Assembly: GCF_001655005.1 (NCBI RefSeq)
Contig: NZ_LXET01000013.1
Span: 124,001-188,000, forward strand
Length of the DNA: 64,000 nucleotides
From: Hafnia paralvei ATCC 29927
GTDB taxonomy: Bacteria; Pseudomonadota; Gammaproteobacteria; Enterobacterales; Enterobacteriaceae
Direction: 5' to 3'
Positions 8,306 through 17,706 of the stretch are shown piece by piece (the stretch's first letter is position 1; every line of letters begins with the position of its first letter). The notes under the pieces are model-generated. The model made no database searches and was not told the origin of the DNA. It saw nothing but the letters and a program-made list of their open reading frames with translations. A program made the position numbers and the translations under genes.

Positions 8306-10081
8306 ATGAAATTAGAAGATTATTTTAGAGATGAGTTGTCATATTTACGTCAGCAAGGTGAAGTGTTTTCTCAAGCTTGGCCCCAACTGACTCGCTTTCT
8401 TTCTGAGCAGAGTACCGATCCAGACGTAGAACGGTTACTGGAGGGGTTTGCTTTTCTATCTGGTAGCTTGCGTGCAAAAATTGAAGATGAATTTCCCGAG
8501 CTGACCCATGGATTGCTCAATATGCTATGGCCTAATTATTTGCGCTCAGTGCCTAGCATGACTATTGTGCAATATACCCCTAAGCTACAGGCAATCAGTG
8601 AAGCTGCATATATTCCTGAAAACGTTCTATTGGGTTCTAAATCTGTAGACAATATTTCTTGTCAGTTTTCAACCTGTCGTGGCGCATGGATTTTGCCACT
8701 AGAGCTGCATGAAATATTTTCTAATAATAGCAATGAAAATGGCACACTGACTCTAGCGCTCAAAACGTTTGGAGCTTTGCCGCTACGTCAAGTTCAGCTT
8801 GATAAGCTGAGAATCTATCTTGGTAATAACCACCATAGCGCCACTCAACTATACCTGTGGTTACAACAACATCTTCATCATACTTCTGTACATCTAGATG
8901 GTGTGGAGTTTGATATTCCACATTTAGATGTTTTGCCAATAGGATTTGAAAATACGGATGCATTGCTGCCGTATCCGAAGAATATCTATCCAGGATATCG
9001 GATATTGCAAGAGTATTTTTGTTTTCCTGAAGGATTATTCTTTCTTGATTTTAGCGGCTTTGATTCTTTACCTCAAAACACGCCTATCGAAAAAATTGAT
9101 ATTTCGTTCCACTTTGATAAGCCACTACCTTTAGACATCAAAATTCACTCTGATAGCATAAAGCTACACTGTGTTCCTGCGGTCAACCTTTTCCCATATC
9201 ACAGTGAACCATTACAACTGGATGGGCGCAGTGTTAGTTATCCACTTAGAGTGAGCCATTCATCACCTGAGCTTTACGAGATTTTTTCGGTTCAAAAAGT
9301 TGAAGGCTGGTTGACTAAGCACGGGCATGAACAACGAGATAAAACTCGCCCAGCAAGAATATACCATCCGTTTGAGAGCTTCCGTCATCAAATCGAATAT
9401 GAGCAGGATCGTTCCGCTCGTTATTACCATCTCAGTGTGCGTAATGCATTAAAAATGGATGGTTTCGAACATGACATAACATTTGTTCGTGGCGATGAAT
9501 CTCTGGTAACAGATAATGAAGAGACAATCTCCACGAGGCTGCTCTGCACTAACCGACTCATTCCAACTAAGTTGGATATTGGTGACGTTAATGTGGGGTA
9601 TAGCGACACGCCACCTTTTGTGACGTTCCAAAATATCACTCATCCAACAATGCCTTTAAGGCCAATTATGGATGGAAGTTTACAGTGGACGCTCGTTTCA
9701 AATTTATCTCTCAACTACTTGTCACTACTCGATAAAGACGCGTTATTACAAATTATCAGAAACTATGATTTCCCTGCGATGAATGATCAGCAGGCCTCTA
9801 GGGTTTCGCAGAAACGATTTGCAGGTATTGAACGTTTAGAAACATCTCCGGTAGATCGCTTGATAAAAGGGAGGCCGGTTAGAGGTATTCAATCCACTCT
9901 CTATATGCGTCAGTCTGCATTTTCCTGTGAAGGTGATATGTATTTATTTGGCAGCGTTTTGGCACGCTTTTTTGCATTATTTGCCAGTGTTAACGCCTTC
10001 CATGAACTGACCGTAGTCAATACGGATACACAGGCCAACTACCGTTGGCCACTTCAACTCGGCTGTCGGCCATTGATATGA
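8306..10081 (+). CDS. tssF: T6SS baseplate subunit TssF
   Basis: TssF (VasA/ImpG) forms the baseplate wedge with TssG, TssE and TssK, resembling phage gp6. The protein has 591 residues, normal for the family. It begins with the conserved LEDYFRDELSYLRQQGEVFSQ region and has DPDVERLLEGFAFL and FPELTHGLLNMLWP in the first 80 residues. The C terminus carries ERLETSPVDRLI and RGIQSTL. Its TGA stop overlaps the tssG ATG as ATGA, indicating translational coupling. Confidence 0.95.
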   Translation: MKLEDYFRDELSYLRQQGEVFSQAWPQLTRFLSEQSTDPDVERLLEGFAFLSGSLRAKIEDEFPELTHGLLNMLWPNYLRSVPSMTIVQYTPKLQAISEAAYIPENVLLGSKSVDNISCQFSTCRGAWILPLELHEIFSNNSNENGTLTLALKTFGALPLRQVQLDKLRIYLGNNHHSATQLYLWLQQHLHHTSVHLDGVEFDIPHLDVLPIGFENTDALLPYPKNIYPGYRILQEYFCFPEGLFFLDFSGFDSLPQNTPIEKIDISFHFDKPLPLDIKIHSDSIKLHCVPAVNLFPYHSEPLQLDGRSVSYPLRVSHSSPELYEIFSVQKVEGWLTKHGHEQRDKTRPARIYHPFESFRHQIEYEQDRSARYYHLSVRNALKMDGFEHDITFVRGDESLVTDNEETISTRLLCTNRLIPTKLDIGDVNVGYSDTPPFVTFQNITHPTMPLRPIMDGSLQWTLVSNLSLNYLSLLDKDALLQIIRNYDFPAMNDQQASRVSQKRFAGIERLETSPVDRLIKGRPVRGIQSTLYMRQSAFSCEGDMYLFGSVLARFFALFASVNAFHELTVVNTDTQANYRWPLQLGCRPLI

Positions 10082-11040
10082 CTGAATTAACAAATATTCG
10101 AGATTATGATTTTTATCAGCTCGTCGAGTTGCTTTATCAAATTGAGGGGCAACATGTTGAGATGCGGCCTGCTCGTGCTCCTAAAGATGAATTTATTCGT
10201 TTCTCGTCTAATGCTTCCTTGGGGTTTCCCTCAAGCGATGTGGTTTCTCTAGAGAAAATAGAAAGTACGTATGCGTTAGAAGTGGCTTTTCTAGGGTTGC
10301 ATGGCAGCCAATCGCCAATGCCCGGATATTATTTGGAACGCCTTGCTTGGGAATATGCTCAGAAAGATGGAAATCTTTACCATTTTCTGGACTTCTTTAA
10401 TCATCGTTTTTTGATGTTGTTGCATCTTGCATGGCGAAAATATCGATACCACGTTCGTTATCGAGCCGATGGTCAAGATGGGTTCTCGCAAATGATGTTC
10501 TCTTTGGTTGGGTTGGGTAGCTCTGCACTTAGGGACGTTATCCCCGTTAACCACAGCAAAATGCTTGCCTATGCCGGGCTACTTGCTGCTCCTGGTCGTT
10601 CCCCTGCGGTGGTGGCAGGTCTGATCTCCCATTGCTTTGATCTTGCAACTGTTGATGTAACAAGCTGGGAATATCGTCGAGTCGCAATCGCTCCCCATCA
10701 ACAAAACAGGCTTGGTGGAGTCAATTCCGATTTACGTGGAAATTTCGTTATTGGTGATTATGCACCCGATGTATGCGGAAAATTTACTTTATGTATTAAT
10801 GAGCTATCTCATGATCATTTTCTGAGATTTTTACCTAATGGGGATCTCTATCAGCCATTAGTTACGTTTGTAGCCTTCATTCTTCGCGATCAATTTGCTT
10901 GGGATTTACAGCTTGGTTTGGCCGATAAGCAATTTGAGCCCACTTGCTTAGGCAATGATAAAGGCTGTTTGTTGGGGTGGACAACCTTTCTTGGCCAACC
11001 TCCCGAAGTCCCTCTCGTAACCATCGGTGTTCAGGAATAA
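10078..11040 (+). CDS. tssG: T6SS baseplate subunit TssG
   Basis: TssG (VasB/ImpH) is the gp7-like partner of TssF in the baseplate wedge. I take the ATG at 10078, which overlaps the tssF stop (ATGA) and gives 320 residues; an upstream ATG at 10045 would overlap tssF by 37 bases and is less likely. Typical family sequence includes FYQLVELLYQIEG, FLGLHGSQSPMPGYYLE, FLDFFNHRFLMLLHLAWRKYRY and the C-terminal LGWTTFLG. tagH follows closely. Confidence 0.94.
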   Translation: MTELTNIRDYDFYQLVELLYQIEGQHVEMRPARAPKDEFIRFSSNASLGFPSSDVVSLEKIESTYALEVAFLGLHGSQSPMPGYYLERLAWEYAQKDGNLYHFLDFFNHRFLMLLHLAWRKYRYHVRYRADGQDGFSQMMFSLVGLGSSALRDVIPVNHSKMLAYAGLLAAPGRSPAVVAGLISHCFDLATVDVTSWEYRRVAIAPHQQNRLGGVNSDLRGNFVIGDYAPDVCGKFTLCINELSHDHFLRFLPNGDLYQPLVTFVAFILRDQFAWDLQLGLADKQFEPTCLGNDKGCLLGWTTFLGQPPEVPLVTIGVQE

Positions 11041-11062
11041 CAATATGGACAGGAGCCATGAT

Positions 11063-12352
11063 ATGGATACATTTTCGCCTTCTTCCGCAAAACTGACGCT
11101 TTATATTAAAGACGTAAAAACATTACGCGCAAGCGTTGAGCGAATGCATAGTTTTACGACTGACGGCGGCAGCTTTGGCTCAGAACCAAGTGGCATTGGC
11201 AATCACTGGCAATTACAAGATTCAGCAATGAAAGTGAGGGCGCTGAATGCCTATATAGTGTGGAACGACGGGCAGTTTTGTCTACAAGACCTTATTGGTA
11301 ACTGCTTAATCAATAATTCAGTTCACGGTTGCCCACCCGAAAAGTTAATTGCGCTCGCTCAGGGAGACACAATTACTATCGGTGATTTAATTCTTACTGC
11401 GCATTTGCAACTGACTGCACATTCTCAATCTGCTCCTGATTATTTGCAATTACAAAATATCCTCAGCACCGAGGCAACAAACAATGTGAATCGAGTCATT
11501 GATGAACCTACATCAGTGAGCGCATCTCAACATCATTCTTATCTCCCATCACAAGAATCTGCCATGCATCCTTATGAACCAAGCACATTAGGTCTGAGCC
11601 GAAATTCGGTTGCAGACAATTCGGCAACGAGCTTGCTAGACAATCCTTTTCCTCATCGTGTGGAGCCGCCACTGACTTCGCAAGAAGAGCACATGATGGA
11701 TGACGAGTATCTTGATGTCCCAGCGCCATATGCGCCATCCGCATCTGCGCTCGACAGCAATGCTGATATTTTCGAAAACGTGGCATTAACTCCCGTACTG
11801 CGTGGTCTTGGCGAGTTTCTTCCTTTTCGAAATAGCCAAGTTGCCAACGAATTTCTGGAAGAGGCGGGGAGGACTTTGCAGGCCGTGGTTAAAGGGCTAC
11901 TCGCGCTAAACCAAACTCAACAAGTTGCCAATAAACAGCTGCAACCTATTGAAGATAATCCTCTACGACTGGGGTTGAGTTTTCAAGAGACGGTAGCGGT
12001 TCTTTATGGTGAACAGAAGAGTCAGGTTCATTTAACGCCTTCATCTGCGGTTACAGAAAGTTTGACTCATATGAGATTGCATTATCAGGCGTCATCTCAG
12101 GCAACAGATGCGGCACTTTCAGCTGTCATACAGAGCTTTTCTCCAGACGTATTGATCACTCGTTTTCAGCGTTATCGCCGCGATCATATGGTTAATCCGA
12201 GCGACCCAAATTGGATTTGGAATATGTATCAACACTATTTCAACGAGCTGCTTTCTGGGCGGCAGATCGGCGTTGAGAAACTGTTTCATGAAGTTTATGA
12301 GCAAGTGTATGACAAAACCCTCCGCCAACTTCAGGAGGAGGAAGCTAGATGA
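11063..12352 (+). CDS. tagH: T6SS-associated FHA-domain protein TagH
   Basis: TagH/Fha proteins bind phosphothreonine and take part in post-translational control of T6SS assembly. The 429-residue protein has an N-terminal forkhead-associated-like region (about 1-115). The middle is low in predicted order (about 120-240), and the C terminus is the T6SS FHA C-terminal domain, recognisable from LRGLGEFLPFRNS through to the end. I chose ATG 11063, seven bases after AGGAG. Its end overlaps the tssJ start. Upstream ATG 11045 lacks such a site. The FHA core looks divergent, so phosphopeptide binding is not certain. No kinase or phosphatase gene (PpkA/PppA type) is present in the island. Confidence 0.9.
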   Translation: MDTFSPSSAKLTLYIKDVKTLRASVERMHSFTTDGGSFGSEPSGIGNHWQLQDSAMKVRALNAYIVWNDGQFCLQDLIGNCLINNSVHGCPPEKLIALAQGDTITIGDLILTAHLQLTAHSQSAPDYLQLQNILSTEATNNVNRVIDEPTSVSASQHHSYLPSQESAMHPYEPSTLGLSRNSVADNSATSLLDNPFPHRVEPPLTSQEEHMMDDEYLDVPAPYAPSASALDSNADIFENVALTPVLRGLGEFLPFRNSQVANEFLEEAGRTLQAVVKGLLALNQTQQVANKQLQPIEDNPLRLGLSFQETVAVLYGEQKSQVHLTPSSAVTESLTHMRLHYQASSQATDAALSAVIQSFSPDVLITRFQRYRRDHMVNPSDPNWIWNMYQHYFNELLSGRQIGVEKLFHEVYEQVYDKTLRQLQEEEAR

Positions 12353-12858
12353 GTGCATGGCGTAAATATCTCATTGTAAGCATTACCGTAATTCTACTCG
12401 GAGGATGTAGCAAAGGCCCTTGGTTCGGAAAAGAGGTGCCTGATGCAACCAAGCTTCCCTCTACGCTGGGATTAACTTTATTGGCTGATAAGGACATTAA
12501 TCCCAATGGTGAAAACGTGGCATCACCGCTGGCTTTTCAGGTGATCCTTATGTCTGAAGACTCAAAGCTGTTGGCCGCGGATTATGACCAATTAACGGCG
12601 AAAGAAATGAAAGATGTTTTGGGGAAAAATTACATCGACCATCAGGATTTTACTCTATTGCCAGGGCAGTACAAATATATCCAACCAACAGAATTAGACA
12701 GCAAAGTACGCTATGTCGGTATTGCTGCATATTACAGTCAGCCGAATGGCGCGCAATGGAAAAAGGTACTCAAGCTGGCGCCTATAGGCCACAACTATCA
12801 AGTATTGGTGCACCTGCATAAAGCTGATGTGGATATGCGCAAGGAGAGCGAGGATTAA
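12349..12858 (+). CDS. tssJ: T6SS outer-membrane lipoprotein TssJ
   Basis: TssJ (VasD/Lip) anchors the TssL-TssM membrane complex to the outer membrane. The 169 residues begin with a lipoprotein signal peptide ending in the lipobox LLGGC, with acylated Cys20 followed by Ser, which favours outer-membrane sorting. The mature part has the TssJ beta-sandwich pattern with PLAFQVILMSED, DYDQL and the LPGQYKYI segment. It starts within the last codons of tagH and is followed two bases later by tssK. Confidence 0.94.
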   Translation: MSAWRKYLIVSITVILLGGCSKGPWFGKEVPDATKLPSTLGLTLLADKDINPNGENVASPLAFQVILMSEDSKLLAADYDQLTAKEMKDVLGKNYIDHQDFTLLPGQYKYIQPTELDSKVRYVGIAAYYSQPNGAQWKKVLKLAPIGHNYQVLVHLHKADVDMRKESED

Positions 12859-12860
12859 TT

Positions 12861-14201
12861 ATGTTGACGCGAAATAGAATTGTTTGGAGTGAAGGCTTAT
12901 TTATTAAACCACAACATTTTCAGCAGCAGCAGCGCCATATCGACTACTTATTACAGAGTCGTTTCGCTGCTTTAGGGGAGCATTTTTTTGGTGTTACCGA
13001 GCTGAAGATTAATGATGATCACCTGAGTTTTGGTCGAATCACATTAAGTGGTGCTTCCGGCATTATGCCTGATGGCAGCGTTTTCAGCCTGCCTTATGAA
13101 GATGTTATGCCTCAGCCGTTAGAAATTAGCGATGCTAGTTTTGTTGGCCAAAAGGTGTATCTCGCTCAGGCGCTGGCAAATGATCACGTGACTGAAATTA
13201 ATTTCCACGATCAATCCGGACCAAATCGCTCTCGTTTTCAATCATATAAGGAAGATGTTCGCGATCTTTACTCCACTAGCGCAGACATTACAGAGTTGCC
13301 GTTGGCAAAAGTGAATCTACGTCTGATGTTGGAACATGAAGACCGCAGTACCTATGCGGCATTGCCGATTGCGCGAATTGCTGATAAGCGCCCCGATGGC
13401 AGTATTCTGCTGGATCATGAGTTTATTCCAAGCTGTCTGTCTATTAGCTCAACGCCGCGGCTGAAAAGTTTTCTATCTGAAATTAGTGGCTTAGTGAATG
13501 AACGAGCTAAAAATTTGGCAGAAAGAATTGGTTCACCCAATCAGCAAGGTGTGGCGGACGTCGCTGAGTTTATGCTGCTGCAAATGCTTAACCGAGTTCA
13601 ACCACAGCTTCAGCATTTAACCCATCGGGCGACCTTGCATCCTGAGCCGTTGTTTCATGAATTAATTGGCCTGTGCGGCGAAATTATGACATTTACCGAT
13701 GCCTCTCGTTTGCCGATTGATACTCCAGTTTATCGGCATGATGACTTACAGCACAGCTTTGCGCCGCTGATGTTAGCTCTACGCCAAGCTTTGAGCACGG
13801 TGCTTTCTCCTCGAGCTGTGTCGTTGCAGTTACGAGAACAACGCTTTGGGGTTTTTGTGGCAGTCGTTGGGCAAGTCGAATTACTTCAAGAGGCCGAGTT
13901 TGTGTTGGCTATTCGCGCCAATATGCCATTGGAGGTGCTCAGCAAGCAGTTCATCCAGCAGAGCAAAGTAGCGACGCCGGAAAAAATCATGCAGCTGGTG
14001 GGATCACATACTCAAGGTATTCCTCTGCGTTTGCTGACATCAACGCCAAGGCAGTTGCCTTATCACAGTGGTTACCTTTATTTCTCTCTCGATCGTCAAA
14101 GCCCGCATTGGCCTGAGTTGGCTAAAAACAGCGGCTTTGCATTCCACATCGGCGGCAAGTTCCCGAATCTTGACATGCAATTCTGGGCGATCAGGAGATA
14201 A
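12861..14201 (+). CDS. tssK: T6SS baseplate adaptor TssK
   Basis: TssK (VasE/ImpJ) forms trimers that link the baseplate to the membrane complex and are related to phage receptor-binding proteins. The 446-residue length is normal. The N terminus has the conserved IVWSEGLFIKPQHFQQQQRH region, followed by a Sigma-free beta shoulder domain and, at the C terminus, a neck and head region including LPYHSGYLYFSLD and WAIRR at the end. It lies between tssJ and tssL, with two-base and five-base gaps. Confidence 0.95.
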   Translation: MLTRNRIVWSEGLFIKPQHFQQQQRHIDYLLQSRFAALGEHFFGVTELKINDDHLSFGRITLSGASGIMPDGSVFSLPYEDVMPQPLEISDASFVGQKVYLAQALANDHVTEINFHDQSGPNRSRFQSYKEDVRDLYSTSADITELPLAKVNLRLMLEHEDRSTYAALPIARIADKRPDGSILLDHEFIPSCLSISSTPRLKSFLSEISGLVNERAKNLAERIGSPNQQGVADVAEFMLLQMLNRVQPQLQHLTHRATLHPEPLFHELIGLCGEIMTFTDASRLPIDTPVYRHDDLQHSFAPLMLALRQALSTVLSPRAVSLQLREQRFGVFVAVVGQVELLQEAEFVLAIRANMPLEVLSKQFIQQSKVATPEKIMQLVGSHTQGIPLRLLTSTPRQLPYHSGYLYFSLDRQSPHWPELAKNSGFAFHIGGKFPNLDMQFWAIRR

Positions 14202-14206
14202 CACAA

Positions 14207-15031
14207 ATGGATGCAATAGAAGATACAGCGGAACGCGCTACCGAAACTAAAGGTGGTATTGATTTCAAAAGTGGGTTGGGCGGGGCAGGTGAGGTGATGC
14301 ATGCCGTGAGCGATGATGCGCTGTCCTGCATGATGCATAAAAACCCTTTAATTGAAGCATCGTCACCGCTGTTAGGGTTTATCAATCGCATCAAGTCGTT
14401 GAATGAGCCACCAGTAATAGAACCACTGATTGCTCAGATCGAACAGGAAATAAAAGGCATTTTACAACGGCTTGAAATTGAAAATTACGAGCCAGGTATT
14501 TTGCTGTCTTGGAGTTATTTCTTCTGCACCTTTATCGATGAAATGGTGATGGCCAGACCGTGGGGGGTTGAGGGGTGGGCTCAGCATACGTTGTTGGTGA
14601 GATTCCATAGCGAAACTTGGGGGGGAGAGAAATGTTTTCAACTGATCGACCGCCTGCTGCTTGAACCGGCCCGTTATCGCGATTTGCTGGCGTTTATACA
14701 TTTATGTCTGTGTTTAGGTTTTCAAGGCCGCTATCGGATGACGATGCAATATCAAGAAGATCGCGAAAAAATCTTGAGGAACATACATCAGAAATTACAG
14801 GCCTTAAACAAGGTTGATTCGACAAAACGCCAAGAAATGCTTAATGCGACGGTGATGCACTATGGCAAAGCGAACAATGAGTCCCGTTATCGTTTAAATC
14901 GGTATTTGTCTGGTAAGAAAGTGTTATGGGGCATTGCGCTAGCTGTTTTGCTGGGGTACGGGATGTTTGATTGGAGCCTGCATAGTCAGACACAAAATAT
15001 CATCACTCAGCTCAATGCTCTGTTGCCATAA
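14207..15031 (+). CDS. tssL: T6SS inner-membrane protein TssL (DotU type)
   Basis: TssL is the DotU/IcmH-like component of the TssJLM trans-envelope complex. The 274 residues include the cytoplasmic helical domain with the conserved LLSWSYFFCTFIDEMVM motif and the TLLVRFHSETWGGEKCF segment, and LCLCLGFQGRYR. A single C-terminal membrane helix lies at about residues 243-262. There is no peptidoglycan-binding OmpA-like extension. The next gene, tssH, follows after 74 bases in which I see no clear terminator. Confidence 0.94.
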   Translation: MDAIEDTAERATETKGGIDFKSGLGGAGEVMHAVSDDALSCMMHKNPLIEASSPLLGFINRIKSLNEPPVIEPLIAQIEQEIKGILQRLEIENYEPGILLSWSYFFCTFIDEMVMARPWGVEGWAQHTLLVRFHSETWGGEKCFQLIDRLLLEPARYRDLLAFIHLCLCLGFQGRYRMTMQYQEDREKILRNIHQKLQALNKVDSTKRQEMLNATVMHYGKANNESRYRLNRYLSGKKVLWGIALAVLLGYGMFDWSLHSQTQNIITQLNALLP

Positions 15032-15105
15032 ATAAAAGTCACCAAGGATGCGGCGAAGGGAAAGTAGCCCCCATTTTCGCTGAGTCTAGGACAAGGAGAA
15101 ACCCT

Positions 15106-17706
15106 ATGATTCGAATCGATCTTCCCGCTTTAGTAGAGCGTTTACACCCTGTTGCCCGCAACGCGTTGGAAAATGCTGCGGCTTGGAGTTTAGGCCAGCA
15201 GGCGACAGAAATCACCGTTGGGCATTTCTTGAATCACTTGCTCGAAACACCGCTATGTGATGTAAGGATGATTTTTAGTCAGCTAGATGTGGATATAGAT
15301 TCGCTGAAGCAGACTCTGTTAAACCAACCATTAGATCGTTCAGCTTATCCGCAAAGTTATCCTAGCTTTTCTCCTCTATTGGTGGAGTGGTTGCAAGACA
15401 GTTGGCTACTCGCATCCGTTGAGTTACAGCATGAAAATCTACGCAGCGGTGTTCTCTTACTGGGCTTACTACATCATCGCCATAGATATTTATCTGCGGA
15501 GGTTTGCTATCGATTAGAGGGATTAAACCGAGAGCAATTAACGAAAGACTTTGCCCAACTAACTCAGGACTCGGCGGAAACGCCCGTGGTCAAAGAGTCA
15601 AATTCTCAGAATACATCACATCAACAAGCAGGGGGCGCTGAAGGTTCTCTTCTGTCTCGCTTTACGCAGAATATCACTGAGCAAGCGCGTGTTGGAAAAC
15701 TGGATCCCGTTTTGTGCCGCGACGATGAAATTGATTTGATGATCGATATCTTGTGCCGGCGTAGAAAGAATAATCCAATCGTCGTCGGAGAGGCCGGAGT
15801 TGGTAAAAGCGCACTGATAGAAGGTCTTGCGCTGCGTATGATTGCTGGATTAGTGCCTGAAAAAATTCGCGGTAGCGAACTTCTTAGCCTTGACTTGGGG
15901 GCTATGCAAGCAGGAGCTTCAGTAAAAGGTGAGTTTGAAAAACGCTTTAAAGGACTAATGCAGGAAGTTCTCGAGGCAGAATATTCAATTATTTTGTTTA
16001 TCGATGAAGCACATACATTGATCGGTGCAGGTAATCAGCAAGGCGGCCTAGATGTTTCCAACTTATTAAAGCCCGCGTTAGCACGTGGTGAGTTGAAAAC
16101 TATTGCGGCGACAACATGGCATGAATATAAAAAATATATAGAAAAGGATGCCGCACTATCGCGTCGTTTTCAGGTTGTTCAGGTAAAAGAGCCGTCAATA
16201 GAACAGGCAACGATTATTTTACGTGGCTTACAGTCTCGCTATGAGCAGGCACACAATGTTCTTATAAATGAAGATGCAATTCAGGCTGCCGCTCAGCTGA
16301 GCGCGCGCTATCTTTCAGGCCGCCAATTACCGGATAAAGCGATAGATGTGCTTGATACGGCCTGTGCTCGCTGTGCCATTAACCTGACAACGCCACCTCG
16401 TGCGATTAGCTCATTACACACTCGTTTAAGCGAATACCAGCTTGAAATTACGCAGATAGAGCGTGAGCAACGGATTGGCTTAAATGATCATGCCAGCCGT
16501 TTAAGCGATCTCTATCAGCTACAGCAAACATCTAAAAATGAGCTCGATGAACAACATCAGGTTTGGCAACAACAGCAAAAACACGTCGTTGAAATTATCA
16601 GCTTGCGCCAACGCATTCTGGCCGAGGGAAGCACTCCTGAGATAGCTGAAAATCTGGTTCAACTTGAAAATGAACTTTCCGAACTACAGAAGCAAGGAGT
16701 TATCGTTACTCCTCATGTCGACCGTTTGCTCGTTGCTTCTGTTATTGCTGAGTGGACAGGAGTGCCCCTCAATCAAATTTCTCGTAGCGAATTGAAAGTG
16801 ATTACGGAATTGCCGGAATATTTGCGCGGTGATATCAAAGGGCAAAATCTTGCGCTTAGCCATCTACATCGTCATCTGCTTACGGCTCGCGCGGATTTAC
16901 GTAAAACTGGACGTCCTCTGGGAGCCTTTCTATTAGTTGGGCCTAGCGGTGTGGGTAAAACAGAAACCGTATTACGCATCGCCGATCTGTTATTCGGGGG
17001 GCGAGCTTGGCTTACTAGTATCAATATGTCTGAGTTTCAAGAGAAACATACCGTATCTCGCCTGATTGGTTCCCCTCCTGGCTACGTTGGCTATGGAGAA
17101 GGCGGAATACTGACCGAAGCTATTCGTCAAAAGCCTTATTCAGTTGTGTTGCTTGATGAAGTTGAAAAAGCGCATCCTGATGTACTAAATCTGTTCTATC
17201 AAGCCTTTGATAAAGGTGAATTAGCCGATGGTGAAGGGCGGATTATTGATTGCAAAAATGTAGTTTTTTTCCTGACGTCAAACTTGGGATACCAAACTAT
17301 TGTTGATCATAGTGATCGCCCTGAGGAAATTCAGGATGCACTCTATCCTGAGTTGGCTGCGTTCTTTAAACCCGCATTATTAGCGCGTATGGAAGTCATT
17401 CCTTATTTGCCGCTATCACCAGACGTTTTACGTGAAATTGTTGCAGGCAAATTAGCCCATCTTGATAAGACATTATCTGAGCGGTTCAATGCGCAGATTG
17501 TTATTGATGATGAGGTGCATGAAGAGATTATGCGTCGCGCTCACCGTAAAGAAAATGGGGCGCGTATGTTGGAGTCGGTTATCGATGGTGTGTTGTTGCC
17601 GCCAGTTTCTCTTATCTTGTTACAGCGAATGGCGGCAGGAGAATCAATCACCAAGATCCATTTTAGCGCTGAGGATGGAGAGTTTGGCGTTGAGGTAGAT
17701 AGCTGA
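15106..17706 (+). CDS. tssH: T6SS AAA+ ATPase TssH (ClpV)
   Basis: ClpV is the hexameric ClpB-like unfoldase that recycles contracted TssBC sheath. The 866 residues contain an N-terminal Clp_N domain, a first AAA+ module with Walker A GEAGVGKS at 228-235 and Walker B FIDEAH (Asp300, Glu301), a coiled-coil middle region (about 430-540), and a second module with GPSGVGKT at 612-619 and LLDEVEKAH. All nucleotide-binding residues appear intact. Its stop codon overlaps the vasH start (TGATG). With tssC broken, its substrate may not form in this strain. Confidence 0.96.
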   Translation: MIRIDLPALVERLHPVARNALENAAAWSLGQQATEITVGHFLNHLLETPLCDVRMIFSQLDVDIDSLKQTLLNQPLDRSAYPQSYPSFSPLLVEWLQDSWLLASVELQHENLRSGVLLLGLLHHRHRYLSAEVCYRLEGLNREQLTKDFAQLTQDSAETPVVKESNSQNTSHQQAGGAEGSLLSRFTQNITEQARVGKLDPVLCRDDEIDLMIDILCRRRKNNPIVVGEAGVGKSALIEGLALRMIAGLVPEKIRGSELLSLDLGAMQAGASVKGEFEKRFKGLMQEVLEAEYSIILFIDEAHTLIGAGNQQGGLDVSNLLKPALARGELKTIAATTWHEYKKYIEKDAALSRRFQVVQVKEPSIEQATIILRGLQSRYEQAHNVLINEDAIQAAAQLSARYLSGRQLPDKAIDVLDTACARCAINLTTPPRAISSLHTRLSEYQLEITQIEREQRIGLNDHASRLSDLYQLQQTSKNELDEQHQVWQQQQKHVVEIISLRQRILAEGSTPEIAENLVQLENELSELQKQGVIVTPHVDRLLVASVIAEWTGVPLNQISRSELKVITELPEYLRGDIKGQNLALSHLHRHLLTARADLRKTGRPLGAFLLVGPSGVGKTETVLRIADLLFGGRAWLTSINMSEFQEKHTVSRLIGSPPGYVGYGEGGILTEAIRQKPYSVVLLDEVEKAHPDVLNLFYQAFDKGELADGEGRIIDCKNVVFFLTSNLGYQTIVDHSDRPEEIQDALYPELAAFFKPALLARMEVIPYLPLSPDVLREIVAGKLAHLDKTLSERFNAQIVIDDEVHEEIMRRAHRKENGARMLESVIDGVLLPPVSLILLQRMAAGESITKIHFSAEDGEFGVEVDS